64,000 nucleotides of DNA from an uncultured Kordiimonas sp. Its GTDB lineage: Bacteria; Pseudomonadota; Alphaproteobacteria; Sphingomonadales; Kordiimonadaceae. The stretch lies in NCBI GenBank assembly GCA_947503575.1, contig CANNDZ010000003.1, positions 62,001 through 126,000 on the forward strand, given 5' to 3'. The position numbers and the translations under genes are program-made. The notes beneath the pieces were generated by a model. That model ran no database searches. It saw only the letters and a list, made by a program, of their open reading frames with translations, and was not told the DNA's origin. How positions within the stretch are numbered: position 1 is the stretch's first letter; each line of letters begins with the position of its first letter. This document shows positions 28,167 to 37,272 of the stretch, in pieces.

Positions 28167-29332
28167 TGCTTCGCGCTGTACGCCGCCTGTTTATACCGTC
28201 ACGCACGCTCGCACGGTATATGGTACGCATGCACCTCAGTCGCTTTTTTGGTATCCTGCTGGGCCTTACCGTGATTTTGCAGATGCTGGACCTGCTTGCT
28301 ACGGCAGATGATGTTCTGGCCGCCGACGGCGCGACATGGGCCTCTATTCTGATTTACGTTAGCCTGCGCGCGCCGCAACTGATGACACTGTTCATACCTT
28401 TTGCCGCCCTGCTGGCCACAATCCTGACTTTGGCAACCCTGAACCAAAGCAGTGAAGTGACTGTAATGAAAGCGAGCGGTCTTTCATCGCATCGCATCCT
28501 GTTGCCGCTGGGGATCGCATCACTAATTATCGGGATTGCCCACTTTACCTTCAACGAGACAATCGTTGTGGATGCCAATGCTGACCTGGAATACTGGCAA
28601 CAAAACGACTATGCTATTGACCTGCCTGACAACCCTGACCTTGCTGGTCGCACATGGCTGAGGGAAGGCAACAGTATTGTGCTTGTGGAGTCCGTCAGTA
28701 CGGTGCGCAACCGTGTGGTCCTTGACGAGGTATCTATCTTTGAACGCGACAATCTGGGCCGGGTTCAGGCCATGGTGAAAGCCGATTTCGCCTGGTACCA
28801 GAACGGTGCCTGGACCTTGCATGAAGTCAGACGATTTGATGCCAACAGCCACCTGTTGTCGGTTACACCAACCGTTCCATGGTCAATCCCGACACGTCCT
28901 GAGCGGTTCTTAGCCCTAAATGTAAAGCCTGATCAGGTGCCCTTTGGTGCACTATGGACTTCCATGCAGCGTCTGCGTGAGGAAGGACTGTCAACAGACC
29001 GCTTGATGACCAGTTTCCTGCAAAAAATTGCGGCACCAGCGTCGACGTTGCTTATGCCCATTCTAGCCGCCTTGGCCGCGTTTGGTGTGTCCCGCGCTGG
29101 TGGGCTGGTGCTTAGGAGCGTATTTGGTGTGGCGTTAGGCTTCAGCTTCTTCGTCGCTGATAACTTCATGCTGGCAATGGGGGAATTTGGCGTGGCCCCG
29201 CCGTTTCTGGCGGCTTGGGCTCCGTTTTGCTTGTTCCTGTTGGTTGGCTACACGGTCATCTTCTACACAGAAGAAGGTCGTCCTCAGCTAAAGCATGCGC
29301 AAGCTAAACCAGCGCCTAAATCCGCTGAATAG
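28163..29332 (+). CDS. lptG: LptG-like permease (YjgP/YjgQ family)
   Basis: 389 residues. TLARYMVRMHLSRFFGILLGL opens the first helix; EVTVMKASGLSSHRILLPL is the coupling-helix region that contacts LptB. A periplasmic domain (WLREGNSIVLVESVS) and C-terminal helices follow, ending in an Ala/Lys/Pro-rich tail. It partners with the preceding LptF-like protein (ATGA overlap). Next comes a flippase gene after 9 bases. The ATPase LptB is not in the window. Confidence 0.85.
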   Translation: MMLRAVRRLFIPSRTLARYMVRMHLSRFFGILLGLTVILQMLDLLATADDVLAADGATWASILIYVSLRAPQLMTLFIPFAALLATILTLATLNQSSEVTVMKASGLSSHRILLPLGIASLIIGIAHFTFNETIVVDANADLEYWQQNDYAIDLPDNPDLAGRTWLREGNSIVLVESVSTVRNRVVLDEVSIFERDNLGRVQAMVKADFAWYQNGAWTLHEVRRFDANSHLLSVTPTVPWSIPTRPERFLALNVKPDQVPFGALWTSMQRLREEGLSTDRLMTSFLQKIAAPASTLLMPILAALAAFGVSRAGGLVLRSVFGVALGFSFFVADNFMLAMGEFGVAPPFLAAWAPFCLFLLVGYTVIFYTEEGRPQLKHAQAKPAPKSAE

Positions 29333-29341
29333 GGCTTGTAG

Positions 29342-30895
29342 ATGGCCACCCCCCAGATGCCAGAGGACAAATTCTCGCAAGAAGCTGCTGGTGATATCAA
29401 ACAGGTTGCCGGGGGCGCTGGCCTTGCCTTCATCGGCCGTCTAGGGGCGCTGATTGAAGCCGTATCTGTTGTTGTGTTCACATGGGCCTATGGTGCAGAA
29501 ACCTTTGGCTTGTTCGCTGTGTTGTGGAGCTACGTAAAAGTCACAACTGCTCTTTCCGATGCCGCAATGACCACATCGCTGCAGCGCTTTGTTCCCCGCG
29601 TTTCCAAGGAACAGGAAGCAAATGTTGCCGGCTTTGCCCTCAAACTCAGTTTTATCATCGCAACATTATTTGCTTTAGCCGGGACGTATTTCGCGCCAGC
29701 CCTATCCAGTATTATCAATGTTGGTGACACAGACCAAAAGCACCTTACCGACGTAATCCGGCTGTATGTCTGGGTTCTACCTTTCTGGACTGCGGTCGAA
29801 GTTGGCACAGCCGCTATCCGTGCGCGGCGCAAATTTGGCCCCGAAATTCGGGTGCGCATTTTCTATGAACAATTTTTAAGACTGATCGCAGCTGTCATAT
29901 TTTTTTACTTAGGATTAAATACTTATGGCCTTTTTCTTGCGCATTTGTTGAGCGTGATTTTGGCCGCCCTACTCGCGCTGCGGCTGGTTGCAAGGCACTA
30001 TGACATGCGGGCAGTATTGGCTGCGCCAATGACCGGGCCTCTGGCTAAAGAAATGCGCCAATATGGCTTTTCAGTCATGCCATCAAACCTGATCAAAAAA
30101 CTGTTCAGTGAATTTCCTGTGATGATGCTGAATTTTGTTTTACCCGGCGGGGCGGGTGCGGCGGCTGGCGGATATTATTCTGTGGCACGGAAACTTGCCA
30201 GCGCATTGCAGGTTGTACGCCTGGCATTTGAATATGTCATGGCACCGCTTGCAGCGGAAAAATCCGGCAATCATGACAAACATCGCCTGCAAAATATGTA
30301 CGCCTTTGCAACACGCCTTTCTGTATGTTTGGCCCTGCCCTTCGGTGCAGCGCTTTATATGGCACGCGGTGATATCCTGTCTGCGCTGGAGCCTGAGTTT
30401 CAGGCAGCCGCAACTGCGATTGCGATACTGGTCGCTGGCCGAGTGTTGGAGGCCGCCAGTGGGCCATCACAGTCAATCATTGAAATGCTGGGCCACCGGT
30501 TCCTGCCACCCATTAACGGACTTATTGGCCTGTCGATCTTTGTCGGCCTTGGCTGGACGTTGATCCCGACACAAGGCGTTACAGGTGCGGCCATTGCGGC
30601 AGCGACAGGCCTTAATATCACTGCATACCTTGCCTTTATCCAAAGTGGCGTGATGTTCAAGCTGGTGCCCTACAACCGCGACTTCTTGAAACCCGTGGCC
30701 ATATCGCTTATGTCTGCGGGCGCGTTGGTGGCCTTTGCTGAAACCGGACCAAAGCTGCCGTCGCCAGCGGGCCTTATAATTGCCATACTCGGCCTTATTG
30801 TCGCATTGCTTTTGTTGGTGCGGTATGGCCTTAAAAGAGAAGATGCAATGGCACTGGGTAAACCCGGCATATGGCTTAGCCGGGCCACCACGTGA
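29342..30895 (+). CDS. Wzx-type flippase (MOP superfamily)
   Basis: 517 residues with about 14 hydrophobic segments. The start of the first helix GLAFIGRLGALIEAVSVVVFTWAYG and the ...FVPR... loop resemble polysaccharide/O-antigen flippases. It should move a lipid-linked head group or lipid across the inner membrane. Being co-transcribed with lptFG and followed by a desaturase and the ceramide synthase gene, its cargo could be a sphingolipid or a glycosylated ceramide, but no glycosyltransferase gene is in the operon. Specificity cannot be read from sequence. Confidence 0.8.
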   Translation: MATPQMPEDKFSQEAAGDIKQVAGGAGLAFIGRLGALIEAVSVVVFTWAYGAETFGLFAVLWSYVKVTTALSDAAMTTSLQRFVPRVSKEQEANVAGFALKLSFIIATLFALAGTYFAPALSSIINVGDTDQKHLTDVIRLYVWVLPFWTAVEVGTAAIRARRKFGPEIRVRIFYEQFLRLIAAVIFFYLGLNTYGLFLAHLLSVILAALLALRLVARHYDMRAVLAAPMTGPLAKEMRQYGFSVMPSNLIKKLFSEFPVMMLNFVLPGGAGAAAGGYYSVARKLASALQVVRLAFEYVMAPLAAEKSGNHDKHRLQNMYAFATRLSVCLALPFGAALYMARGDILSALEPEFQAAATAIAILVAGRVLEAASGPSQSIIEMLGHRFLPPINGLIGLSIFVGLGWTLIPTQGVTGAAIAAATGLNITAYLAFIQSGVMFKLVPYNRDFLKPVAISLMSAGALVAFAETGPKLPSPAGLIIAILGLIVALLLLVRYGLKREDAMALGKPGIWLSRATT

Positions 30896-30923
30896 TACAA
30901 CAGTTTGAAGAATGATTTGATTG

Positions 30924-32030
30924 ATGCAAAAGGTTGCAACAGAACAGGACCAGATTGATGGACGGGTTTCTGAACCAGTCGTTTCTGGTGCTCACCCGGA
31001 AGCAGCGGACTTTCCCCTAAAGGAAGCCCGCAAGCTTGTGCGCGATCTGTGGCAACCAAACGCCCGCATTTACTGGACTGACTTCCCCATCAGCGCTTTT
31101 ATCGGTTGGGGTGCAGTGGCAGTAGCTGTGATGAGCCCGTTAGGGTCAATTATTCACATCGCGGCCTTGATCGTTGCAACCCTTGCACTGTACCGCGCTG
31201 TGATCTTCATCCATGAGCTCGCGCATTTCCGAAAAGGAACCTTTACCGGGTTCCGCAGGTTCTGGAACGCTACCTGCGGTATGCCTATGATGGTGCCTGC
31301 CTACACATATGCAGATGTGCATATTGATCATCACAAGCCGCAGCATTATGGCACCGAACAAGACGGGGAATATCTGCCATTTGCTGTTAACGAACCATGG
31401 AAGATTGTCGCCTTTGTCGCGCAAGCCTTTATTGTGCCGATACTTTTGGTGTTTAGGTATGCGATGTTGATGCCGCTGACCCTCATGATACCAGCGCTTC
31501 GCGACTATGTGTGGGAGCGCGCCAGCAGCCTGGTAATTGATTACACCTACATCCGGCCTCTGCCGAAAAAAGACCAGAAAGCTGGGTGGATGCTGGAAGA
31601 TGTGTTTACAGGCCTATACGCGTATGCCGCTTTCGGCTTGTGGTACGTTGATGTGCTGCCAACCATGTTTTTTGTTGTGTGGTATGTGGTGACGTTTGCA
31701 ATATTTGTTCTCAATGGTTTGCGCACGCTGGCAGCACACGCTTACCGAAATGGCGGCAGGGAACGCATGACCCAGCAAGCCGAGTTTCTCGACAGCGTCG
31801 ATGTCCCCGGCAACCGTTACATCTCGCCTCTGTGGGCCCCGGTTGGTCTGCGCTTTCATGCCACGCACCATCTGTTCCCCGGCATGCCCTATCATTCTTT
31901 GGAGAAAGCGTATTTCCGCCTGAAGGATGAATTGCCCGATAACCGGCTGTATCTAGCGGCTACCCGCAAGAACCTATGGGCAGCTGTTGCCCAATTGTGG
32001 CGCGAAGCCAAGGCGTCGCAAAAAAGCTGA
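30924..32030 (+). CDS. Membrane fatty-acid desaturase/hydroxylase-type di-iron enzyme
   Basis: About 368 residues with hydrophobic segments around three histidine boxes: HELAHF, HIDHH (with HYG after it) and HATHH (with YHSL after it). These bind a di-iron centre in membrane desaturases and hydroxylases. The position immediately before the ceramide synthase gene suggests it desaturates or hydroxylates a sphingoid base or its amide-linked acyl chain. ATG at 30924 is preferred to the TTG just before it. Confidence 0.82.
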   Translation: MQKVATEQDQIDGRVSEPVVSGAHPEAADFPLKEARKLVRDLWQPNARIYWTDFPISAFIGWGAVAVAVMSPLGSIIHIAALIVATLALYRAVIFIHELAHFRKGTFTGFRRFWNATCGMPMMVPAYTYADVHIDHHKPQHYGTEQDGEYLPFAVNEPWKIVAFVAQAFIVPILLVFRYAMLMPLTLMIPALRDYVWERASSLVIDYTYIRPLPKKDQKAGWMLEDVFTGLYAYAAFGLWYVDVLPTMFFVVWYVVTFAIFVLNGLRTLAAHAYRNGGRERMTQQAEFLDSVDVPGNRYISPLWAPVGLRFHATHHLFPGMPYHSLEKAYFRLKDELPDNRLYLAATRKNLWAAVAQLWREAKASQKS

Positions 32031-32105
32031 CGTACGTATCCATCTTGCAAAAAATCGCCAGTCCGCTATCCAAGGTCCAACTTGAACGCAACAAGGGGCA
32101 GCATT

Positions 32106-33248
32106 GTGGCTGAAAACAGCGTCAGTATCCGCCGTATCACAGATACCAAAGGCCTAAAGGACTTTGTCAATGTCACCCGCACCGTGTATGCGGATGACCC
32201 CAACTGGATTCAGCCGTTGATGATGGAGCGCATGGATGCCCTGCGCCCTGATAAAAACCCGTATTTTCAACATGCCGATGTTGCCATGTGGGTTGCAGAA
32301 CGCAGCGGCAAACAGGTTGGCCGGATCAGCGCCCAAGTCGATCATTTGGCGCAGGAAAAATGGGGCCCAAACCTTGGGCATTTCGGCTTTTTTGAAGCCC
32401 TAGATGAAGACACCGCAAATGCGCTGCTGAAAACGGCGGAGGACTGGCTGAAAGACCAGGGTATGGTCCGTATGCAGGGGCCATGGTCCCTATCAAGCGC
32501 AGAAGAAGTCGGCACTCTGGTGGATGGTTTTGATACACCGCCTTGTGTGATGATGCCCCATGGACGTCCGTCCTATGACGGCTGGCTGAACGGCCATGGC
32601 CTCACCAAAGCCAAAGATATGTTTGCTTATTCACTGGACCTGACTATCCCGATGCCGGACCGGGCGATGCGGATTGTCAAAATGGCACAAAAAAACAAAC
32701 GCGTGACCATGCGCCCGATTGATATGAAGCGCTTCGATGAAGAAGTCGAAATCGTGCTTGATATCTATAATGAAGCCTGGTCAGACAACTGGGGTTATGT
32801 GCCTTTTACGGAAGCCGAAGTGGCGCACGGCGCCAAAAGCCTGAAACCTGTCGTGAAACCCTACCGCACCTATATTTGCGAATATGACGGCGAACCGGTT
32901 GCCTTCATGCTGACCATCCCGGACGTGAACCACAAAATGCGCGATATAAACGGCAAATTGCTCCCCTTTGGCTGGGCGAAGCTCGCCTACCGGATGCTAA
33001 ACGGTAAAGAAGACCGCTGCCGTGTTCCCCTTATGGGCGTGCGGAAAAAGTTCCAGCGCGGGCCGCTTGGCGCCGCCATGTCCATGTGGATGATCGATGT
33101 GAGCCGCCAGCATGTGGAAGAACGCGGGGCTTATTGGGGCGAACTGGGATGGATTTTGGAAGACAATGACGGCATGCGCTCGATCCTCGAAGAAATCGGG
33201 TGCAAGGTCTATAAAACCTACCGAGTTTATGAAAAAGCCATTGGCTAA
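32106..33248 (+). CDS. bcerS: Bacterial ceramide synthase-like GNAT-fold acyltransferase
   Basis: About 380 residues. The start is a GTG seven bases after AGGGG, giving VAENSVSIRRITDTKGLKDF. The N-terminal half (VNVTRTVYADDPNWIQPL, NPYFQHADVAMWVAERSGKQVGRI) and the C-terminal half (WGYVPFTEAEV, YDGEPVAFMLTIPDVN, ELGWILEDNDGMRSILEEIG) are those of the large GNAT-like family that includes the Caulobacter ceramide synthase. That enzyme N-acylates 3-oxo-sphinganine. Together with aasR, cerR, acpR and spt it completes the known five-gene ceramide set, here 8 kb from spt, as in Caulobacter where it is also separated. Function is by synteny and family. Confidence 0.83.
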   Translation: MAENSVSIRRITDTKGLKDFVNVTRTVYADDPNWIQPLMMERMDALRPDKNPYFQHADVAMWVAERSGKQVGRISAQVDHLAQEKWGPNLGHFGFFEALDEDTANALLKTAEDWLKDQGMVRMQGPWSLSSAEEVGTLVDGFDTPPCVMMPHGRPSYDGWLNGHGLTKAKDMFAYSLDLTIPMPDRAMRIVKMAQKNKRVTMRPIDMKRFDEEVEIVLDIYNEAWSDNWGYVPFTEAEVAHGAKSLKPVVKPYRTYICEYDGEPVAFMLTIPDVNHKMRDINGKLLPFGWAKLAYRMLNGKEDRCRVPLMGVRKKFQRGPLGAAMSMWMIDVSRQHVEERGAYWGELGWILEDNDGMRSILEEIGCKVYKTYRVYEKAIG

Positions 33249-33253
33249 GGGTA

Positions 33254-33290
33254 GGCTGCGCGCATAAATAAGCACGCAACCGATTTTTTA
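33254..33290 (+). terminator. Possible terminator after the sphingolipid operon
   Basis: GGCTGCGCGC (33254-33263) and GCACGCAACC (33272-33281) form a 10-base stem with two C-A mismatches on the plus strand (G-U pairs on the minus strand), followed on the plus strand by GATTTTTTA. Confidence 0.4.
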
Positions 33291-33307
33291 TGGCGAAAGA
33301 CTGTAAC

Positions 33308-34117
33308 TTAGCTGTCTAACTGACAGCGGCCGCTATTCCGCCGATACTGTGGGTTACAAGACCAACTGTTGCCCGACGAACTGAGGTGCGCATTTTCCGG
33401 TAATTTGATTTCGGTACATAAGTCACCGTCCATCACATAACCCCGGTCACATTTCCATCCTTTGCCAAAGCTGCTGCCTGCCAGATACCCGTGTTTTGGT
33501 ACCGGGACCAGTTCACAGCGATCGCCAATCGCTTTGAAACCATGTAAGCATGACCATCTGTTTGGAAAAGCACTATCGTCGAAATAGCCGTTCTCTGGCA
33601 CGTCAATCTCAACACACCTGTTATCAACAGCTCTATAAGTCTTGAAGCAATCCCAGCCTTGCCCTCGGGAGGACTCTGTCAGGTAAGCATTTTCCGGCAC
33701 CTCGATTTGCGTACAAGCTTCATCTTGTTTGCGATAGCCGCGCGCGCACTGCCAGCGGTCGCCCCGCTCGACCAGAAATGCATTTGATGGAACCGTTATG
33801 GCAACACACGCCTGATTTTTCTCAACAAACCCGCGATGGCATTGCCACCCCTGGCCATAGGTTTTGTTAGTTGAAAAAGCATTTTCAGGCACTGTAACAG
33901 CCACACAAGCGTCTTCCTGCTCGCGAAACCCCACAAGGCATTCCCACCCACCACCAAAGCGTTTTGCTTCGGCGTTGGCGGGCACACCATCAGGGTTGCT
34001 TTGCGCCAATACGCTTGCAGCGGACATGACAAACAGAAAAACGAAACCTGCAGCTTGCCAGAACAATCGCGATGACGTCAGGAGCCGGTAAAACGGGTTG
34101 TATGCTGACTTTATCAT
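33308..34117 (-). CDS. Exported protein of seven Cys-pair repeats
   Basis: 269 residues. A signal peptide (FVFLFVMSAASVLAQ) is followed by about seven tandem repeats of ~32-35 residues, each with the pattern GWxCxxGFxxxxxxCxxxxVPxNAxL (for example GWQCHRGFVEKNQAC then VPSNAFL). Each repeat carries two cysteines about 13-14 apart that could form a small disulfide loop; 14 cysteines are expected in the mature protein. The last repeat is truncated after its second Cys. I do not recognise an assigned function. The start overlaps the stop of the helicase gene by four bases (ATGA), so it is probably co-translated. Confidence 0.75.
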   Translation of the reverse strand: MIKSAYNPFYRLLTSSRLFWQAAGFVFLFVMSAASVLAQSNPDGVPANAEAKRFGGGWECLVGFREQEDACVAVTVPENAFSTNKTYGQGWQCHRGFVEKNQACVAITVPSNAFLVERGDRWQCARGYRKQDEACTQIEVPENAYLTESSRGQGWDCFKTYRAVDNRCVEIDVPENGYFDDSAFPNRWSCLHGFKAIGDRCELVPVPKHGYLAGSSFGKGWKCDRGYVMDGDLCTEIKLPENAHLSSSGNSWSCNPQYRRNSGRCQLDS

Positions 34118-35475
34118 GCTGATTGCCTTAGGTTTTGGCGTTGGCCACCTGATTGGGCACGACGATGATGCGGTCGTCCTTCAGTTTTTCCACCATCGGC
34201 TTTGGGTTTCCATTTGGCACGGCGGGGCTTACCGCCCGCATTGGTGCCCTGCTCGCCTTGGTTCCGCCGGTTCGGATTTGCGCGTCCCCCACGATTGCTT
34301 CTTCCAGATCGTTGGGCTGGTTTGGCTTGCGACCGCGTCGGATCTTCGCGCTTGAGGCCGGAAACTTCAGGGAAAGTGCGACCGATAAGTTTTTCGATGG
34401 CGCGTAACAGGTCATATTCTTCTACGTCGCAAAAGGAAATCGCAACGCCCTCGGTGCCAGCGCGGGCTGTCCTGCCAATACGGTGGACATAGACTTCGGG
34501 TACGTTCGGCAGCTCAAAGTTTACAACGTGGGACACACCGTCTACGTCAATACCGCGTGCCGCGATGTCGGTTGCGACCAACACCGGGATTTCGCCGCTT
34601 TTGAACCCAGCAAGGGCGCGCTGGCGCTGGCCCTGGCTTTTATTGCCGTGGATCGCGTCCGCCGCAATGCCGGCATTTTCAAGGTGACGCGCCAATTTGT
34701 TCGCCCCATGTTTGGTGCGAGCAAAAACGATCGCGCGTTCCACATCATCTGCGGATAGGATTTCGATCAATTTCTGACGTTTTTCCGCCTTTGGAACCGG
34801 CAGAACAGATTGTTCGATCCGGTCAATCGGCTTTGAAGCCGGTGCCACAGAAATCTCTGCTGGGTTTCTTAGAAAATCAGCCGCTAAACTGCGAATTTGT
34901 TTAGGCATGGTTGCCGAAAACAAGACCGTTTGCCGTTTGCGCGGCAATTTTGCCATAATACGCCGAATTGCTGGGATAAAGCCCATATCCAGCATCTGGT
35001 CCGCTTCGTCCAGAACCACAACATCGGTTTCTTCCAAAGACACAGCGCCCGACCCTTGCAGGTCTTCCAGACGGCCCGGTGTCGCGATCAGGATATCAAC
35101 GCCGCGTGCGACAGATTTGATTTGCTTGTGAGGCTTTACACCACCAATCAACAGCGCAGAAGTTATGCTGATAAATCGGCTGTAGGTTTTCACGCTTTCA
35201 TGTATCTGGATCGCCAGTTCACGAGTGGGTGCCAAAATCAGGGCACCGCAGCACCCGTTGTTAGCCCGGTACAAACCGTTAACGATCTGGTGCAGCATAG
35301 GTAGCACAAAGGATGCGGTTTTACCTGTACCGGTTTGGGCAATGCCCACCATGTCGCGGCCTTCCAGCATAACCGGAATTGATTTTGCCTGAATGGGGGT
35401 AGGCTGCGTGTATCCTTCTACTGACAGAGCGCGAAGGATCGCCTCGGACAAACCGAGGTCATTGAATGTATTCAT
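34114..35475 (-). CDS. DEAD-box RNA helicase, RhlE type
   Basis: 453 residues from MNTFNDLGLSEAIL. Motifs in order are the Q-motif TPIQAKSIP, AQTGTGKT, PTRELA, the DEAD box VLDEADQMLDMGF, SAT, ARGIDVDGV and HRIGRTARAG. A basic Gly/Asn/Arg/Gln-rich tail follows (RSNRGGRANPNRRNQG), as in RhlE and DeaD helicases that act on ribosome precursors and mRNA. An upstream in-frame start at 35505 is possible. The tail overlaps the Cys-repeat gene by four bases, an unexpected pairing. Confidence 0.92.
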   Translation of the reverse strand: MNTFNDLGLSEAILRALSVEGYTQPTPIQAKSIPVMLEGRDMVGIAQTGTGKTASFVLPMLHQIVNGLYRANNGCCGALILAPTRELAIQIHESVKTYSRFISITSALLIGGVKPHKQIKSVARGVDILIATPGRLEDLQGSGAVSLEETDVVVLDEADQMLDMGFIPAIRRIMAKLPRKRQTVLFSATMPKQIRSLAADFLRNPAEISVAPASKPIDRIEQSVLPVPKAEKRQKLIEILSADDVERAIVFARTKHGANKLARHLENAGIAADAIHGNKSQGQRQRALAGFKSGEIPVLVATDIAARGIDVDGVSHVVNFELPNVPEVYVHRIGRTARAGTEGVAISFCDVEEYDLLRAIEKLIGRTFPEVSGLKREDPTRSQAKPAQRSGRSNRGGRANPNRRNQGEQGTNAGGKPRRAKWKPKADGGKTEGRPHHRRAQSGGQRQNLRQSA

Positions 35476-35743
35476 TTTTGCTTTCATACGACGGTGTATG
35501 CGCACTTACAGCGCACCTAAAACATTCGTCGTCATTTGGGGGGCTTGCGTAGAAAAACCGCCGTCTGGTGTGGTACCTTTGGCACCCAAAAGAGCAGCGG
35601 TCTTGTGCCGCCTCTCTAAACGATGGCCGCCAACGCTTGTTTTCGTTATCTTCGCGCAGTCATCGTGGGCGCATAAGCACATGTTTCGACAATAATAGCA
35701 ACCGAATTGTTTTGCGGGCAAACCGGAAAGCCTCTGGCACGAT

Positions 35744-37255
35744 TTAGCTTTTGCTCACCAAATTTGCAAATTCACACAACAAGGGCCGCGTTTCGCGCGG
35801 ATCTATAACATCCTCGATCATGAAGGCCTCTGCTGTGCGGAACGGGCTACGAACTTTATCGAGCCGCTCGCGGATCGACGCCAAATGGGCTTCAGGGTCA
35901 TCTGCTGCTTCCAGTTCAGATTTGTAGGCAACTTCAATCCCGCCCTCAAGCGGCAAGCTGCCCCAGTCCCCCGACGGCCAGGCAAAGCGATACTGAAACC
36001 GGGTATGATCGCTCATGGCGGCACCGGCAACGCCGTAGGCTTTCCGCACAACGACGGTCGCCCATGGCACCTCAGACCTATAAATGCCATTCAGGGCATC
36101 AACACCAAAACGAATGGTTGCTGCCTTTTCCGCCTCAAGCCCAATCATAAAGCCGGGATTATCAACAAAATGCACAACAGGTAGGCCAAATGTGTTGGCA
36201 AGTTTGACAAACCGCTCCGCCTTGCGGGCCGTGTCAGCAGTCCAACTGCCACCAAGATGTGACGGATCGCTTGCAAGAATGGCTACCGGCCAGCCATCAA
36301 GTCTTGCGAATGCCGTTATCGTCGACCTGCCCCACAGTTTACCCATTTCAAACAGGCTGCCTTTATCAACAACGGATCGCAATATGGCCCGCATCGAATA
36401 CGCTTTCTGTCGGTCTTCGGGTACAGCCTTCAGCAGGCTTTCATCACGCCTTTCAACACCGTCTTTGGTCTCGGTTCGCGGCAACTTGCTGCCAACCTTG
36501 CTGGGTAAATAACTCAGGAATGTGCGCGCGGCAGCAAAAGCCGCTTTCTCGCTCTCCACCACATCATCAACAGCGCCGTTTCGTGCGTGAATGTCGGCGC
36601 CGCCCAGCGCTTCCTTGTCTAGGTTTTCGCCAATCGCCGCAACAACCGCAGGGCCAGCAGTGAACATATGGCTCATGCCCTTGACCATTACGCTGTAATG
36701 ACTTGCAACAACCCGCGCGGCACCCAGTCCGGCAACTGACCCCAGCGCAAGAGAGACAACAGGCACACTTTCCAGATTTTTGACCACATGCTCCCAGCCC
36801 GGCAGCCACGGCACGTAAGTAAGCCCCATATCTTCAAGCGACTTAACAGACCCACCGCCGCCTGTGCCGTCTATCAGCCGAATGAGCGGCAGACCATATT
36901 CATGCGCCATTTGTTCCGCCAGAATACCCTTGCGCCAAATGGCAGCATCTGCCGCACCACCACGCACGGTAAAATCATCACCGGCCAGCACCACCGGCAC
37001 ACCATCTACCGTCGCCTTGCCAAAAACGAAGTTGGCAGGGGTGAAACCTTCCAGCTCACCGTCGTCACCATAACGGCCCTTGCCTGCCAGCTTGCCGATT
37101 TCCCGGAAAGAGCCAGCATCCGCCATTTTGAGCACCCGCGCACGAACATCCAACTTGCCACGCTCGTGCTGGCGCGCGATTTTATCTTCGCCGCCCATTT
37201 TTTCAGCCAGGGCTTCGCGTTTTTGCTTTTCCGCCAGCTCTTTTTCCCACGCCAT
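35744..37255 (-). CDS. Acyl-CoA carboxylase carboxyltransferase (beta) subunit
   Basis: 503 residues of the PccB/MccB family. The two crotonase-like halves are visible: RLIDGTGGGGSVKS and SVAGLGAARVVASHY in the first, FVDNPGFMIGLEAEKAA and VVVRKAYGVAGAAM in the second. It would transfer the carboxyl from a biotin carrier to an acyl-CoA such as propionyl- or methylcrotonyl-CoA. No biotin carboxylase/carrier subunit is beside it, so the alpha subunit is elsewhere and the substrate is open. It starts 17 bases after the recG stop, following AAGGGG. Confidence 0.85.
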   Translation of the reverse strand: MAWEKELAEKQKREALAEKMGGEDKIARQHERGKLDVRARVLKMADAGSFREIGKLAGKGRYGDDGELEGFTPANFVFGKATVDGVPVVLAGDDFTVRGGAADAAIWRKGILAEQMAHEYGLPLIRLIDGTGGGGSVKSLEDMGLTYVPWLPGWEHVVKNLESVPVVSLALGSVAGLGAARVVASHYSVMVKGMSHMFTAGPAVVAAIGENLDKEALGGADIHARNGAVDDVVESEKAAFAAARTFLSYLPSKVGSKLPRTETKDGVERRDESLLKAVPEDRQKAYSMRAILRSVVDKGSLFEMGKLWGRSTITAFARLDGWPVAILASDPSHLGGSWTADTARKAERFVKLANTFGLPVVHFVDNPGFMIGLEAEKAATIRFGVDALNGIYRSEVPWATVVVRKAYGVAGAAMSDHTRFQYRFAWPSGDWGSLPLEGGIEVAYKSELEAADDPEAHLASIRERLDKVRSPFRTAEAFMIEDVIDPRETRPLLCEFANLVSKS

Positions 37256-37272
37256 ATGGCCATTTCCCCTTA

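Noticed and set aside
34098-35304. Plus-strand frames opposite the DEAD-box helicase
   Set aside because: Antisense shadows of a gene with all helicase motifs.
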